From contig NZ_CP076853.1 in assembly GCF_018987265.1 (NCBI RefSeq), positions 3,251,501-3,315,500 on the forward strand: DNA of 64,000 nt, read 5' to 3'. The notes under the pieces are model-generated. The model saw only the letters and a list, made by a program, of their open reading frames with translations, did not search any database and was not told the origin of the DNA. The stretch's first letter is position 1. Every line of letters begins with the position of its first letter. This DNA is from Rhizobium sp. WYJ-E13. GTDB lineage: Bacteria > Pseudomonadota > Alphaproteobacteria > Rhizobiales > Rhizobiaceae. The position numbers were made by a program, and so were the translations under genes. Shown here in pieces: positions 27,293-35,291 of the stretch.

Positions 27293-28267
27293 ATGGCTTC
27301 CATTGAAATGATCGTTGCCGCCCGGGCTCGCCTGCGCGGTCATGCGCGGCGCACGCCGCTTCTCTCCTCCCCCTTTCTCGATGAAATCGCCGGCCGGCGG
27401 CTGTTCGTGAAGGCCGAATGCCTGCAGCACACTGGCTCCTTCAAGTTCCGCGGCGGCTGGTCCGCCGTCTCGGGCATCGATCCGGAACTGCGCAAGAAAG
27501 GCGTCATCGCCTTCTCCTCCGGTAACCATGCACAGGGTGTCGCCCTTGCTGCCCGCATGCACGGCATCCCCTCTGTCATCATCATGCCGAGCGACGCGCC
27601 GAAGCTGAAGATCGCCAATACGCGGGCCTTCGGCGCCGAAGTCGTACTCTACGACCGCGCCAATGAAGACCGCGACGAGATCGGCGCAAAGCTTTCGGCC
27701 GAACGTGGATTGACGCTCATCAAGCCCTTCGATGAGCCGCTGGTCATTGCCGGCCAGGGCACCACCGGGCTGGAAATCGCCGAACAGACGGAAGAGGAAA
27801 GCGTCAAGAATGCCGAAGTCCTCGTTCCCTGCGGCGGCGGCGGCCTGAGTTCGGGCATCGCCCTGGCATTGGAAGCAAGCGCACCGGGTTTTCGCGTCCG
27901 GCCCTGCGAGCCGGAAAATTTCGACGACACGACGCGCTCGCTTGCCTCGGGTAAGATCGAGCGCAATGCTTCGCTCACGGGCTCGATCTGCGATGCGATC
28001 GTAACGCCGCAACCGGGCAACATCACCTTCCCGATCCTGAAACGCCTGGCCGGACAAGGCGTTGTCGTCACCGACGATGAAGCGCTGCGCGCTGTCGCAC
28101 TTGCCTTCACCCGCCTCAAGATCGTCGTCGAGCCAGGCGGGGCCGTTGCCCTTGCCGCTGCACTCTTCCACGGCGACCAGTTGGACAGCGATACGGCTGT
28201 GGTCGTCACCTCAGGCGGCAACATCGACGCCGGCGTGTTTACCACAGCGCTGGAGCGCTTCGGCTAA
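27293..28267 (+). CDS. Threonine/serine dehydratase-like PLP enzyme
   Basis: 324 residues, fold type II. The PLP lysine is in TGSFKFRGG, the phosphate loop is CGGGGLSSGIAL, and SSGNHAQGVALAA is the asparagine loop. There is no C-terminal ACT domain, so it is the catabolic or racemase-like short form rather than the isoleucine-feedback form. Threonine ammonia-lyase, serine racemase and hydroxyaspartate dehydratase are all possible. The start at 27293 has AAGAGA upstream. It is followed by two hairpins. Confidence 0.88.
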   Translation: MASIEMIVAARARLRGHARRTPLLSSPFLDEIAGRRLFVKAECLQHTGSFKFRGGWSAVSGIDPELRKKGVIAFSSGNHAQGVALAARMHGIPSVIIMPSDAPKLKIANTRAFGAEVVLYDRANEDRDEIGAKLSAERGLTLIKPFDEPLVIAGQGTTGLEIAEQTEEESVKNAEVLVPCGGGGLSSGIALALEASAPGFRVRPCEPENFDDTTRSLASGKIERNASLTGSICDAIVTPQPGNITFPILKRLAGQGVVVTDDEALRAVALAFTRLKIVVEPGGAVALAAALFHGDQLDSDTAVVVTSGGNIDAGVFTTALERFG

Positions 28268-28289
28268 AAGCCGGCAACTTAACGACGAA

Positions 28290-28333
28290 GACCCTGATCG
28301 CGATCGGCGACGACCTCGATCATGATCGGGGTC
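28290..28333 (+). terminator. Hairpin after the dehydratase gene
   Basis: GACCCTGATC at 28290-28299 pairs with GATCGGGGTC at 28324-28333, with one G-T pair. It lies 22 bases after the stop. There is no T-run, so it is a weak terminator candidate. Confidence 0.4.
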
Positions 28334-28353
28334 TCCCTCACCTGAAAAACAGC

Positions 28354-28400
28354 GAAACCTCGTCTCGCCGCCATGTGGCGGTCTTCGCTCCGAGGTTTTC
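28354..28400 (+). terminator. Hairpin just before the next start codon
   Basis: AAACCTCG pairs with CGAGGTTT, with a CCGCC/GGCGG inner stem. The TTTTC end abuts ATG 28401, and the only GAGG ribosome site of the next gene lies in the 3' arm. It may end the dehydratase transcript, hold back translation of the next gene, or both. Confidence 0.5.
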
Positions 28401-29429
28401 ATGATACATCTTCTCATCCTGCTGCTCTCGGCCTGCCTTCTTGCCGCCAACACTCCGGTACATACGGCCGACACTGTCGGTCTGTCCTTTTTCTCGGTTC
28501 CCGTGCCGGAACGCGGCGGCATCATGGACATCACGCTCTGGTATCCGGCGACGGCGGGCGGAACGCCCGTCCTGGTCGGCGACAGTCCGATTTTCAAAGG
28601 CGAGGCCGCGCAACAGGGCGCACCTGCCGCTGCCGGCAGCCATCCTTTGATCCTGCTTTCGCATGGCGGTCTGAAATCCGGGCCGTTCATTGGCGCCTGG
28701 ATGGCATCGCGCCTCGCCTCGAAGGGCTTCGTTGTGGCAATGATGCGCCAGCCGGATCCGCAGACGATGACGAGCGAGGAAAGCCTCCACGAGATATGGC
28801 TGCGGCCCGCTGATCTCTCCGCGGCTCTGACCGCAATCGAGAAGGGCGGCACGCTGCCTGCAAAGATAGACCGCAACCGTATCGGCGTGCTGGGCTTCCT
28901 TGTCGGCGGGACATCCGCGCTTTCGATTGCTGGCGGTCACCTCGATCCGGAAAGCTTCGCGCGCTCCTGCAATGCCGATGGCACAGGCGTCGACTGCACC
29001 GAGTTCGCCAGTGCCGGTATCGATCTCCATTCCATCGACAGGCAGAAGCTCACCCGCTCCCATCTCGATCCGCGGGTGAAGGCGGTCGTCGTCATCGATC
29101 CTGAATTCGGCGCCAGCTTCGCGCCTGAAAGCCTCACGCGCATATCGATCCCCGTCCGACTGATCAATCTCGGCACCCCGGAAACCATCTGGCCAGGGCT
29201 GCGCGCGTCAGGCCTGAAGGACGCAATACCCAACGCACGTTACGATCTCCTGACGGACGCTTCGCAATATAGCGCCTTCAGCGAATGCAAACCGTCAGGT
29301 GCCGCCATCCTTCGGGAGGAAGGTGAAGAGCCTCTCTGCGATGATTCCAAGGAAACAAGTCGGACGGCTATCCATGATCGCCTTGCGGAGATGGTGGCAG
29401 AGGCTTTCAGTACGAACCTCCCTCAATAG
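28401..29429 (+). CDS. Lipase/dienelactone-hydrolase-like exported protein lacking the nucleophile serine
   Basis: 342 residues with a signal peptide (LLILLLSACLLAANTP). It resembles the platelet-activating-factor acetylhydrolase-like group: MDITLWYPA, oxyanion loop ILLSHGG, and elbow GVLGFLVGGTSAL. In active relatives the elbow reads G-F-S-x-G-G; here leucine replaces serine, so it is probably not a normal hydrolase. The C-terminal half is rich in Cys (four), which may form disulfides. The start overlaps a hairpin that hides the ribosome site. Confidence 0.82.
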   Translation: MIHLLILLLSACLLAANTPVHTADTVGLSFFSVPVPERGGIMDITLWYPATAGGTPVLVGDSPIFKGEAAQQGAPAAAGSHPLILLSHGGLKSGPFIGAWMASRLASKGFVVAMMRQPDPQTMTSEESLHEIWLRPADLSAALTAIEKGGTLPAKIDRNRIGVLGFLVGGTSALSIAGGHLDPESFARSCNADGTGVDCTEFASAGIDLHSIDRQKLTRSHLDPRVKAVVVIDPEFGASFAPESLTRISIPVRLINLGTPETIWPGLRASGLKDAIPNARYDLLTDASQYSAFSECKPSGAAILREEGEEPLCDDSKETSRTAIHDRLAEMVAEAFSTNLPQ

Positions 29430-29433
29430 AAAA

Positions 29434-29464
29434 CATCGTCCGCAGCGACCTGCCGCGGACGATG
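29434..29464. terminator. Bidirectional terminator hairpin
   Basis: A perfect 10-bp stem CATCGTCCGC/GCGGACGATG with an 11-base loop, set between two convergent genes (stops at 29429 and 29485). Confidence 0.7.
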
Positions 29465-29484
29465 CCGTTCTCTGTCGATCGCCG

Positions 29485-30282
29485 TTATGCGACCTTGTAG
29501 CGCGGGGCCGGCGCCGAGCGAGACAGGTTCGGCATCAGCGCCTGGCGTGCCTGTTCATATGCGGCGAGTAGGCCGGCATCTTCGAGCGCCGGGATCGTCG
29601 CAAATTCACCCTCGGCAAGACCTGCCAGTGACGCGTCGACCATATTTTCAACTGACATGACGATCTCGCCCGGCAGATGCTCGACCGGCGTGCCGGCAAT
29701 GCCCCAGAACTCTGTGGCGGTGGCGCCTGGCAACACGACCTGGACGCGGATATTCTTGTCGGCAAGCTCATGCTTCAGCGACTGGCTGAAGGCGAGCACG
29801 AAGGCTTTCGTACCGCCATAGACGCCGTTCAGGATCTCAGGCGCAATCGCCACGATCGAGGCGATGTTGATGATGGTGCCGCCACCGCGTGCAGCCAAAC
29901 CGGGCACGGCGGCATAGGTCAGCCGCATCACTGCCGTAACGTTGATATCGACCATCTCCTGCATCTTGTCGACGTCGGAGGCGAGCAGCGGCGCGGTTCC
30001 GCCAAAGCCGGCATTGTTGACCAGCATCGTGATGCTCTGGTCTTCCTTCAGCACCTTCTCGACCTTGGCAAGATCGTCCTGCTTGCCGAGATCGGCGGAC
30101 AGCGTCTCTACGGTCCGGCCGGTCTCATCGCTCAGCCGGCTCGCCAGCGCCTTCAGCCGATCACCGTTGCGGGCGACGAGGATGAGGTTGTAACCCTGCT
30201 TTGCCAGCCGGTGGGCATAGATCGCGCCAATGCCCGAAGAGGCGCCCGTGACCAGCGCCGTACCCTTATGTTCGTGTGCCAT
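29485..30282 (-). CDS. Short-chain dehydrogenase/reductase
   Basis: 265 residues of the SDR family: TGASSGIG cofactor loop, NNAGFGG, serine strand INIASI and VYGGTKAF active site. The LVAR stretch after the second strand suggests NADP preference, and the group resembles DltE-type reductases. The substrate is unknown. It is divergent from a GlxA-type AraC regulator 121 bases away, which is likely to control it. Confidence 0.93.
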   Translation of the reverse strand: MAHEHKGTALVTGASSGIGAIYAHRLAKQGYNLILVARNGDRLKALASRLSDETGRTVETLSADLGKQDDLAKVEKVLKEDQSITMLVNNAGFGGTAPLLASDVDKMQEMVDINVTAVMRLTYAAVPGLAARGGGTIINIASIVAIAPEILNGVYGGTKAFVLAFSQSLKHELADKNIRVQVVLPGATATEFWGIAGTPVEHLPGEIVMSVENMVDASLAGLAEGEFATIPALEDAGLLAAYEQARQALMPNLSRSAPAPRYKVA

Positions 30283-30403
30283 GATCGTTTCTCCATCTGG
30301 TGCGCCGGCCCGATTGCCTTGCGCTTGAGGAGAGTTTTACGCCCAATTGCTCACGTCCTAAATGTCATATATACCACCTTTTAAGACATCCACTTTCCAG
30401 GAC

Positions 30404-31357
30404 ATGATGACGATGCAGCAAATCGGCTTCCTGCTCTTTCCCGGCTTTCAGATCATGAGCCTCGCTGCCGCCTCGGCCTTCGAATTCACCAATCTCGAGA
30501 TCGGCGAAAAGGTCTACGACATCCATTATCTCTCAGAGACCGGCGGCCCCATCGCCAATTCTCTCGGTATGATCGTCGAGACAGAAGCTTTCGGCGATCC
30601 CGCTTTCGACACACTGATCGTTACGGGTGCGCCCGACATCAAGCTTCCCAACGAGGCGGAAGCAAAGTTCATTCGCGCCGCACTTGCCGCCACCCGTCGC
30701 CTCGCCTCGATCTGCACCGGTGCCTTCCTGCTTGCCGATGCCGGCGTCCTTGATGGCCGCCGCGCCACAACTCACTGGTATCTCGCCCGCGAACTGCAAA
30801 ACCGCTACCCCGAGATCCGGATGGAAGAGGACCGCATCTACATCATCGACGGCTCAGTCTGGACCTCGGCGGGCATGACGGCGGGTGTCGATCTGGCTCT
30901 TGCCATGGTCGAGAAAGATCATGGCCTGGAAATCGCCCGCGCCGTTGCCCGCAAGCTAGTCGTCTATCATCGTCGCGCCGGTGGCCAGTCGCAGTTTTCC
31001 GCCCTTCTTGAACTGGAACCGAAATCCGACCGCATCCAGAAGGCGCTCGCGCACGCGCGCAGCAATCTGAAATCCACGCTTTCAGTCGAAGAGCTGGCCG
31101 AGGCCGCGCATCTCAGCCCCCGTCAGTTCAGCCGCGCCTTTCGGGCCGAAACGGGCCAGTCGCCGGCAAAGGCCGTCGAGAACCTGCGCCTGGAAGCGGC
31201 TCGCCTGATGATGGAGCAGGGCCGCCATCCAATCGATACCGTCGCTCGTGAAACCGGCTTTGCCGATCGCGAGCGTATGCGCCGCGCCTTCCTGCGCGCC
31301 TTCGGCCAGCCGCCGCAGGCAATCCGCCGGGCGGCACAACAGGAAATGCAGGCGTGA
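30404..31357 (+). CDS. GlxA-type AraC regulator (DJ-1/PfpI domain plus AraC)
   Basis: 317 residues. Residues 5-190 form a DJ-1/PfpI-like domain, with SICTGAFLLADAGVLDGR holding the nucleophile-elbow cysteine position. Residues 215-310 hold the two AraC helix-turn-helix units (LSVEELAEAAHLSPRQFSRA and IDTVARETGFADRERMRRAF). This layout senses a small molecule and activates nearby genes. The start is at the first of three clustered ATGs (30404). The divergent SDR gene is the likely target. Confidence 0.93.
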   Translation: MMTMQQIGFLLFPGFQIMSLAAASAFEFTNLEIGEKVYDIHYLSETGGPIANSLGMIVETEAFGDPAFDTLIVTGAPDIKLPNEAEAKFIRAALAATRRLASICTGAFLLADAGVLDGRRATTHWYLARELQNRYPEIRMEEDRIYIIDGSVWTSAGMTAGVDLALAMVEKDHGLEIARAVARKLVVYHRRAGGQSQFSALLELEPKSDRIQKALAHARSNLKSTLSVEELAEAAHLSPRQFSRAFRAETGQSPAKAVENLRLEAARLMMEQGRHPIDTVARETGFADRERMRRAFLRAFGQPPQAIRRAAQQEMQA

Positions 31358-31425
31358 TGTAACCGGCAGAGCTAGAGGCCTCCGCCCCGATCAAAAGCAT
31401 CGTCCGCCACCGTCAAGAATCGCAG

Positions 31426-31730
31426 GTGGAGGAGGTGGAGGGGGTGGCGGAGGTTTTCTCCTAAGACTAGCCGGAGACCTTGCCAGACCGCTGGCGTAGG
31501 TGGCATCCGGCAGGTTTCAGCAAAGAACCTCCTCCACTTGATTTAAATACATATATATCAATGGCTTGAACCGGCGGAAATAACCTCCGCCGAACCTCCT
31601 CCATTGAAGGTGAACCTCCGCCACCAAGCCCCTTTTGGGCGCAAAATGGCGCCCCTTCTTGTATCAGAGCATCTCCTGGGGGAGGTTCCCTGAAGTGGAG
31701 GAGGTTCCGATACCAAGCAACCTCCTCCAC
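31426..31730. repeat. Array of AACCTCC(T/G)CC elements in a gene-free region
   Basis: The 418 bases between the AraC gene and the dioxygenase hold no convincing gene. They carry about nine copies of a short element. Plus-strand AACCTCC(T/G)CC copies lie at 31526, 31582, 31593, 31613 and 31719; the reverse, GG(A/C)GGAGGTT-like, lies at 31426, 31446, 31678 and 31695. The pair 31695-31706 and 31719-31730 makes a perfect 12-bp stem with a 12-base loop. CCTCC equals the anti-Shine-Dalgarno core of 16S rRNA, as in known anti-SD small RNAs of rhizobia; an sRNA cluster is one reading, decayed palindromic repeats another. Confidence 0.7.
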
Positions 31731-31775
31731 ATCTGCCATGCCGCACAAACCTGTGCAGCCGTCTTGCGATAAGCC

Positions 31776-32582
31776 TCAACCTTGCTGGAGCGCCCTGCGG
31801 ATGGCGATTTCGACAGGCGAATAGGCGCCGTCTTCACGCACAAGCTTTAGCGGCTCCGATGGCGCAAGAGCCGGCTGGGCCATGAAGCGCGGCTCCTTGC
31901 CGCGATGCATTTGCGCCGCATGGATGAGGAACGGATGGCACAGATAGACCGTGCCCGCCTGCCCTGTCGCCAGGGCAAGCGGCCTGTCTTCACCGACATG
32001 CTCCAGCCTCAGATACGCCATGCCGGCTTCGCCTGCCGGCTCCAGCATCCTTGCGATATCCTTGTGCGATCCGACCCGGATACGCGTCGGCGCGTCTTCT
32101 TCGCCGACATCCGAGAACAGGAAAAGCATCAGGAGCGCCCGTCCGCGCGAGGTGACGTTCACTCGCCAGGCGGAAAAATCCCGCTGCTCATCTGGGTCGC
32201 CGTCGTCTCCCGGAAAGCTCAGATCCACATGCCAGCCGGCATCGCCGGGATCATCAGGATGCGGGAAGCGGACCGGGAAGCTGCCAAGACCGCTGCGCGG
32301 TTCCCAGCGTCCCTTGCCCACGAGCTGATCGAAAGCCGAATGCAGCAGGGGCGTATTGACCGCCGCATTGAACGGTCCGCCGCCATAGCCGGCCAGCCGG
32401 ACGACCGGCTGCACCCAAGTCTTTGAATCGTCGGGATCGAAAAGAATGTCCCGCCACATGATGGCGCGGGCTTCCTCGGCCACGTCGCGGGGAAAAGCAT
32501 CGTCGATGCGAACGAAGCCATCCTCGATGAATTGTTCGATCTGCGCGGCCCTGAGCGCCGGCGGATAACCAGTGGATGTCAT
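31776..32582 (-). CDS. Phytanoyl-CoA dioxygenase-like protein
   Basis: 268 residues of the Fe(II)/2-oxoglutarate oxygenase superfamily. The iron ligands appear as H-x-D in GWHVDLSFPGD and a distal His in FLIHAAQMHRG, followed by an R for 2-oxoglutarate. The substrate is unknown. The start at 32582 follows an AGAGAG site; longer starts are unlikely. The gene stands alone after the AACCTCC array and 226 bases from the LysR stop. Confidence 0.85.
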   Translation of the reverse strand: MTSTGYPPALRAAQIEQFIEDGFVRIDDAFPRDVAEEARAIMWRDILFDPDDSKTWVQPVVRLAGYGGGPFNAAVNTPLLHSAFDQLVGKGRWEPRSGLGSFPVRFPHPDDPGDAGWHVDLSFPGDDGDPDEQRDFSAWRVNVTSRGRALLMLFLFSDVGEEDAPTRIRVGSHKDIARMLEPAGEAGMAYLRLEHVGEDRPLALATGQAGTVYLCHPFLIHAAQMHRGKEPRFMAQPALAPSEPLKLVREDGAYSPVEIAIRRALQQG

Positions 32583-32808
32583 GAAATATCTCTCTATCGC
32601 CGAACCCTGTCGGCATTGTCCATCGGCCGGATGCAGGGTGGTTACAGTCCACGGCAACGCCCCAGCCAGCAGGCTGGTGAAGCGGCCGCATCTTCCTTTG
32701 CCCGAGGGCAGAGCCTTAGAGGCTCAAGAAGAAGACCGTAGCGATGTTGAGAGCGATCATTTTCATAGCGATGGGAGGCTACCGGCTTCCGCAAGCAGGG
32801 TCAATATT

Positions 32809-33741
32809 TCACCCGAACCTTCGCAGCGCCTTCTCCTGATCGGATGGGATAGAAATGTCTCGCACCGCCTCATGCACCGACTGCAGCACCAATTCCGCCA
32901 GCCGGCTCGTTGCAGCATCCGGCTCCGCTTCCGCTCGATGCAAGACCAGCCCCAGGTCAGGCAGTTCCGGCAGGCCGGCTTCCCCCGGCGCCAACATCCG
33001 CACCTTGGCAGGCAGCCCGATAGGCGTGCGCACCGTAATACCCAATCCTGCAGCGGTTGCCGCCCAGAGACCGCCGAGGCTTGGACTGACGAAGGACAGC
33101 CTCCAGGAGATACCGGCCTCGTCCAGCACCTTCGTCGCGGCATTCCTGAGCAGGCAGGGTGCCTCCAGCGAAGCAAGCGGCATCGGCTCACCGCTTCCAG
33201 CCGCCCATGCCGGCAAGCCGTTCGCCGGGCCGATCCAGCGCATCGGCACATCGGCGATATGCTCGCAATGGGCGGTCAAAGTGCCGACGCTCCAGGCGAG
33301 TGCAATATCGAGCTTGCCCGTCGTCACCCGTTCCAGAAGCTCGGCATTGCGCACCACTCGCGCCTCGATCCGCACCTTCGGATGTGCCCGGGCGAAGCGT
33401 CCGAGCACTTCAGGCAGCAGGTTCTCACCGAAATCCTCCTGCAGGCCGAGCCGCACCCAGCCCTCCAGCTCGACGCTCTGCACCGCCGCGACCGCTTCGT
33501 CATTCAGATCGAGCAACCGCCGGGCATAGGCAAGCATTGTCTCACCGGCTTCCGTCAGGGCCAATCCCCGTCCCGATTTGCGGAAGATCGGCGTGCCGGC
33601 CTGCTCCTCCAGCCTTTTTAGCTGTGCACTGACGGCGGATGTCGATCGTCCCAGCCGATCCGCCGCCCTGGCGAAATTGCCGAGATCCACGCCGGTCGCG
33701 AAGGTTCTCAGTACATCGAGATCGAACGTAATCCGCCTCAT
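32809..33741 (-). CDS. LysR-family regulator
   Basis: 310 residues: an N-terminal winged helix (LDVLRTFATGVDLGNFARAA, LGRSTSAVSAQLKRLEEQ) and a two-lobed effector domain to the end. The start at 33741 is placed at MRRITFDLDVLRTF, the normal opening of the fold; an upstream in-frame region looks noncoding. It is divergent from the tautomerase-cupin-DUF4865 operon and a palindrome lies between, so it very likely controls that operon. Confidence 0.93.
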   Translation of the reverse strand: MRRITFDLDVLRTFATGVDLGNFARAADRLGRSTSAVSAQLKRLEEQAGTPIFRKSGRGLALTEAGETMLAYARRLLDLNDEAVAAVQSVELEGWVRLGLQEDFGENLLPEVLGRFARAHPKVRIEARVVRNAELLERVTTGKLDIALAWSVGTLTAHCEHIADVPMRWIGPANGLPAWAAGSGEPMPLASLEAPCLLRNAATKVLDEAGISWRLSFVSPSLGGLWAATAAGLGITVRTPIGLPAKVRMLAPGEAGLPELPDLGLVLHRAEAEPDAATSRLAELVLQSVHEAVRDISIPSDQEKALRRFG

Positions 33742-33752
33742 CCTACAATCCC

Positions 33753-33780
33753 ATTTTAATGGACTATAAATCCATAAAAT
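33753..33780. promoter_or_regulatory. Palindromic operator between LysR gene and its operon
   Basis: ATTTTAATGGA (33753-33763) and TCCATAAAAT (33771-33780) form an inverted repeat with a 7-base centre, AT-rich against a GC-rich background. Spacing and place suit a LysR binding site. Confidence 0.6.
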
Positions 33781-33848
33781 TCTGATTTTCTGCATTATCG
33801 TGGCGTGAGATGCTTCTCCAGTCAAGTCACACAACAAGGAGGCATCCA

Positions 33849-34268
33849 ATGCCGTTTGCTCGTATCTCCCTTCTGAGGGGAAAGTCGCCGGACTATCTGC
33901 GCGCGCTTTCGGACAACATCCACAAGGCCATGGTGGAGACCTTCAACGTGCCGCCTGCTGACCGCTTCCAGATCATCCATCAGCACGAGCCGGGCGAATT
34001 GATCTTCGACCGCAATTACCTCGCCGGCCCGCGCTCGGATGATTTCGTGCTGATCGCGATCACGACTGGCAAGCCGCGCACGACCGAAATGCGCAAGGCT
34101 TTCTTCCGCCGAACCGTCGAACTGCTGCAGCAATCGTCCGGCCTGCGCCCGGAAGATGTGATGATCGTCATCTCGACCAGCGAACCGGACGAATGGTCCT
34201 TTGGCGACGGTCTGGCGCAGATGGCCGAGCCCGGCTGGGAAGCCCGCGCCATGGGAGCTCCATCATGA
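33849..34268 (+). CDS. Tautomerase-family protein
   Basis: 139 residues starting MPFARISLLRGK; removal of Met would expose Pro1, the catalytic base of the 4-oxalocrotonate tautomerase family. The length matches the two-unit members such as malonate semialdehyde decarboxylase-like proteins. A strong AAGGAGG lies seven bases upstream. It is the first gene of a three-gene operon in which each stop overlaps the next start by ATGA. The substrate is unknown; the cupin and DUF4865 partners suggest one small pathway. Confidence 0.92.
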   Translation: MPFARISLLRGKSPDYLRALSDNIHKAMVETFNVPPADRFQIIHQHEPGELIFDRNYLAGPRSDDFVLIAITTGKPRTTEMRKAFFRRTVELLQQSSGLRPEDVMIVISTSEPDEWSFGDGLAQMAEPGWEARAMGAPS

Positions 34269-34669
34269 GCGAGGCCAACCCGAAGACCATGACCATCCGC
34301 CGCCCCGGTAGTGCCGTTCGTTCTCCCGAAGGTATTTCGAATGCGCCCTTCTGGGTCGAAATGCTGCTCGACAGTCATATCGACGGCGAAAACACCGCCA
34401 TGCGCGCAACCCTGGATCCTGGCACGGTCACCCACTGGCATACGCATCCGCGCGGCCAGTTTCTTTATGTCCTCTCCGGCGTCGGTCTCGTGCAGCGGGA
34501 GGGTGAACCAGTCGAGGAAGTCAGAACCGGTGATGCAATATGGTTCGCTCCAGACGAGCTTCACTGGCACGGGGCAACAGCTGGCAGCCCTTTCAGCTAT
34601 CTCAGCATCCAGGGTTTTGAGAAGGGACGCTTCGTCGACTGGTCTGACAGTGAGGAGGCGCAGCCATGA
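34265..34669 (+). CDS. Single-domain cupin protein
   Basis: 134 residues. Cupin motif 1 is seen in GTVTHWHTHPRGQFLYVLSG (two His, one more His and a Gln in place of Glu) and motif 2 in GDAIWFAPDELHWHGA. The metal-site histidines are present, so an enzymatic role such as isomerase, dioxygenase or quercetinase-like is possible. The substrate is not known. The start at 34265 overlaps the tautomerase stop by ATGA, and its own stop overlaps the next gene. Confidence 0.92.
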   Translation: MSEANPKTMTIRRPGSAVRSPEGISNAPFWVEMLLDSHIDGENTAMRATLDPGTVTHWHTHPRGQFLYVLSGVGLVQREGEPVEEVRTGDAIWFAPDELHWHGATAGSPFSYLSIQGFEKGRFVDWSDSEEAQP

Positions 34670-35217
34670 TGGCCATGCAATATTCCTTCACCTTGCCGGC
34701 AGATTACGACATGGAGATCATCGATCGCCGTATCCGCGACAAGGGTCCTGCTATGGACGGCTTCCCGCATCTGGGCTTTAAGGCCTTTCTGAGCGCTCGG
34801 CGGGGCGAATACGGCAGCCGCGAAAATCTCTATGCGCCCTTCTATCTCTGGAAGCAGCCGGAAGGCGCCGGCGACTTCATCTGCGGCCCCGGCTTTGCTG
34901 CGCTGACGGACGCCTTCGGCCGGCCGCGCATTCGCCACTGGATCGTCTGGAGTGCGCAGGTCTTGTCCGACCTCGCCAATACCCGCTTCGCCGACTGCGA
35001 ATATCGCGCCATCGAGCCGTATGCCCAACTGCCCCACCTGCGACAGCAGGAGGTTGCCCTGGCAAAGCAGGAAACCGGCGGCAAACATGTCCTCGCCCGC
35101 ATCGCCGCCTTCGATCCGCATGACTGGACGATAGTACGTTTCGGCCTCTATGCAGAGGCGCCTCCCGCCTCAGGCACCAATCAGATCTATCGCGTCGGCC
35201 ACCTCTCCCGCGGCTGA
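34666..35217 (+). CDS. DUF4865 family protein
   Basis: 183 residues matching the DUF4865 pattern, with an N-terminal MQYSFTLPADYDMEIIDRRI, AFYLW-type middle (YAPFYLWKQPEGAGDFI) and FGRPRIRHWIVW. No enzyme motif is recognised. It is the last gene of the LysR-linked operon, joined to the cupin by an ATGA overlap. The constant company of tautomerase and cupin genes suggests it works on the same metabolite. Confidence 0.88.
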   Translation: MMAMQYSFTLPADYDMEIIDRRIRDKGPAMDGFPHLGFKAFLSARRGEYGSRENLYAPFYLWKQPEGAGDFICGPGFAALTDAFGRPRIRHWIVWSAQVLSDLANTRFADCEYRAIEPYAQLPHLRQQEVALAKQETGGKHVLARIAAFDPHDWTIVRFGLYAEAPPASGTNQIYRVGHLSRG

Positions 35218-35242
35218 AGCACTTAAAGCGAGATCAACAAAA

Positions 35243-35268
35243 AAGCGCCCCTCTTTCGAGGAGCGCTT
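35243..35268 (-). terminator. Rho-independent terminator for pyk
   Basis: An 11-bp stem AAGCGCCCCTC/GAGGAGCGCTT with one mismatch. On the minus strand it is followed by TTTTTTGTTG, 24 bases after the pyk stop. It may also stop the convergent DUF4865 operon. Confidence 0.85.
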
Positions 35269-35291
35269 CGCATTTTCTAGCTTGAAAACGA

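Noticed and set aside
31467..31779. Minus-strand frames in the AACCTCC array
   Set aside because: Their protein sequences merely repeat the element (EEV, GGG runs), have no ribosome site and no known fold.
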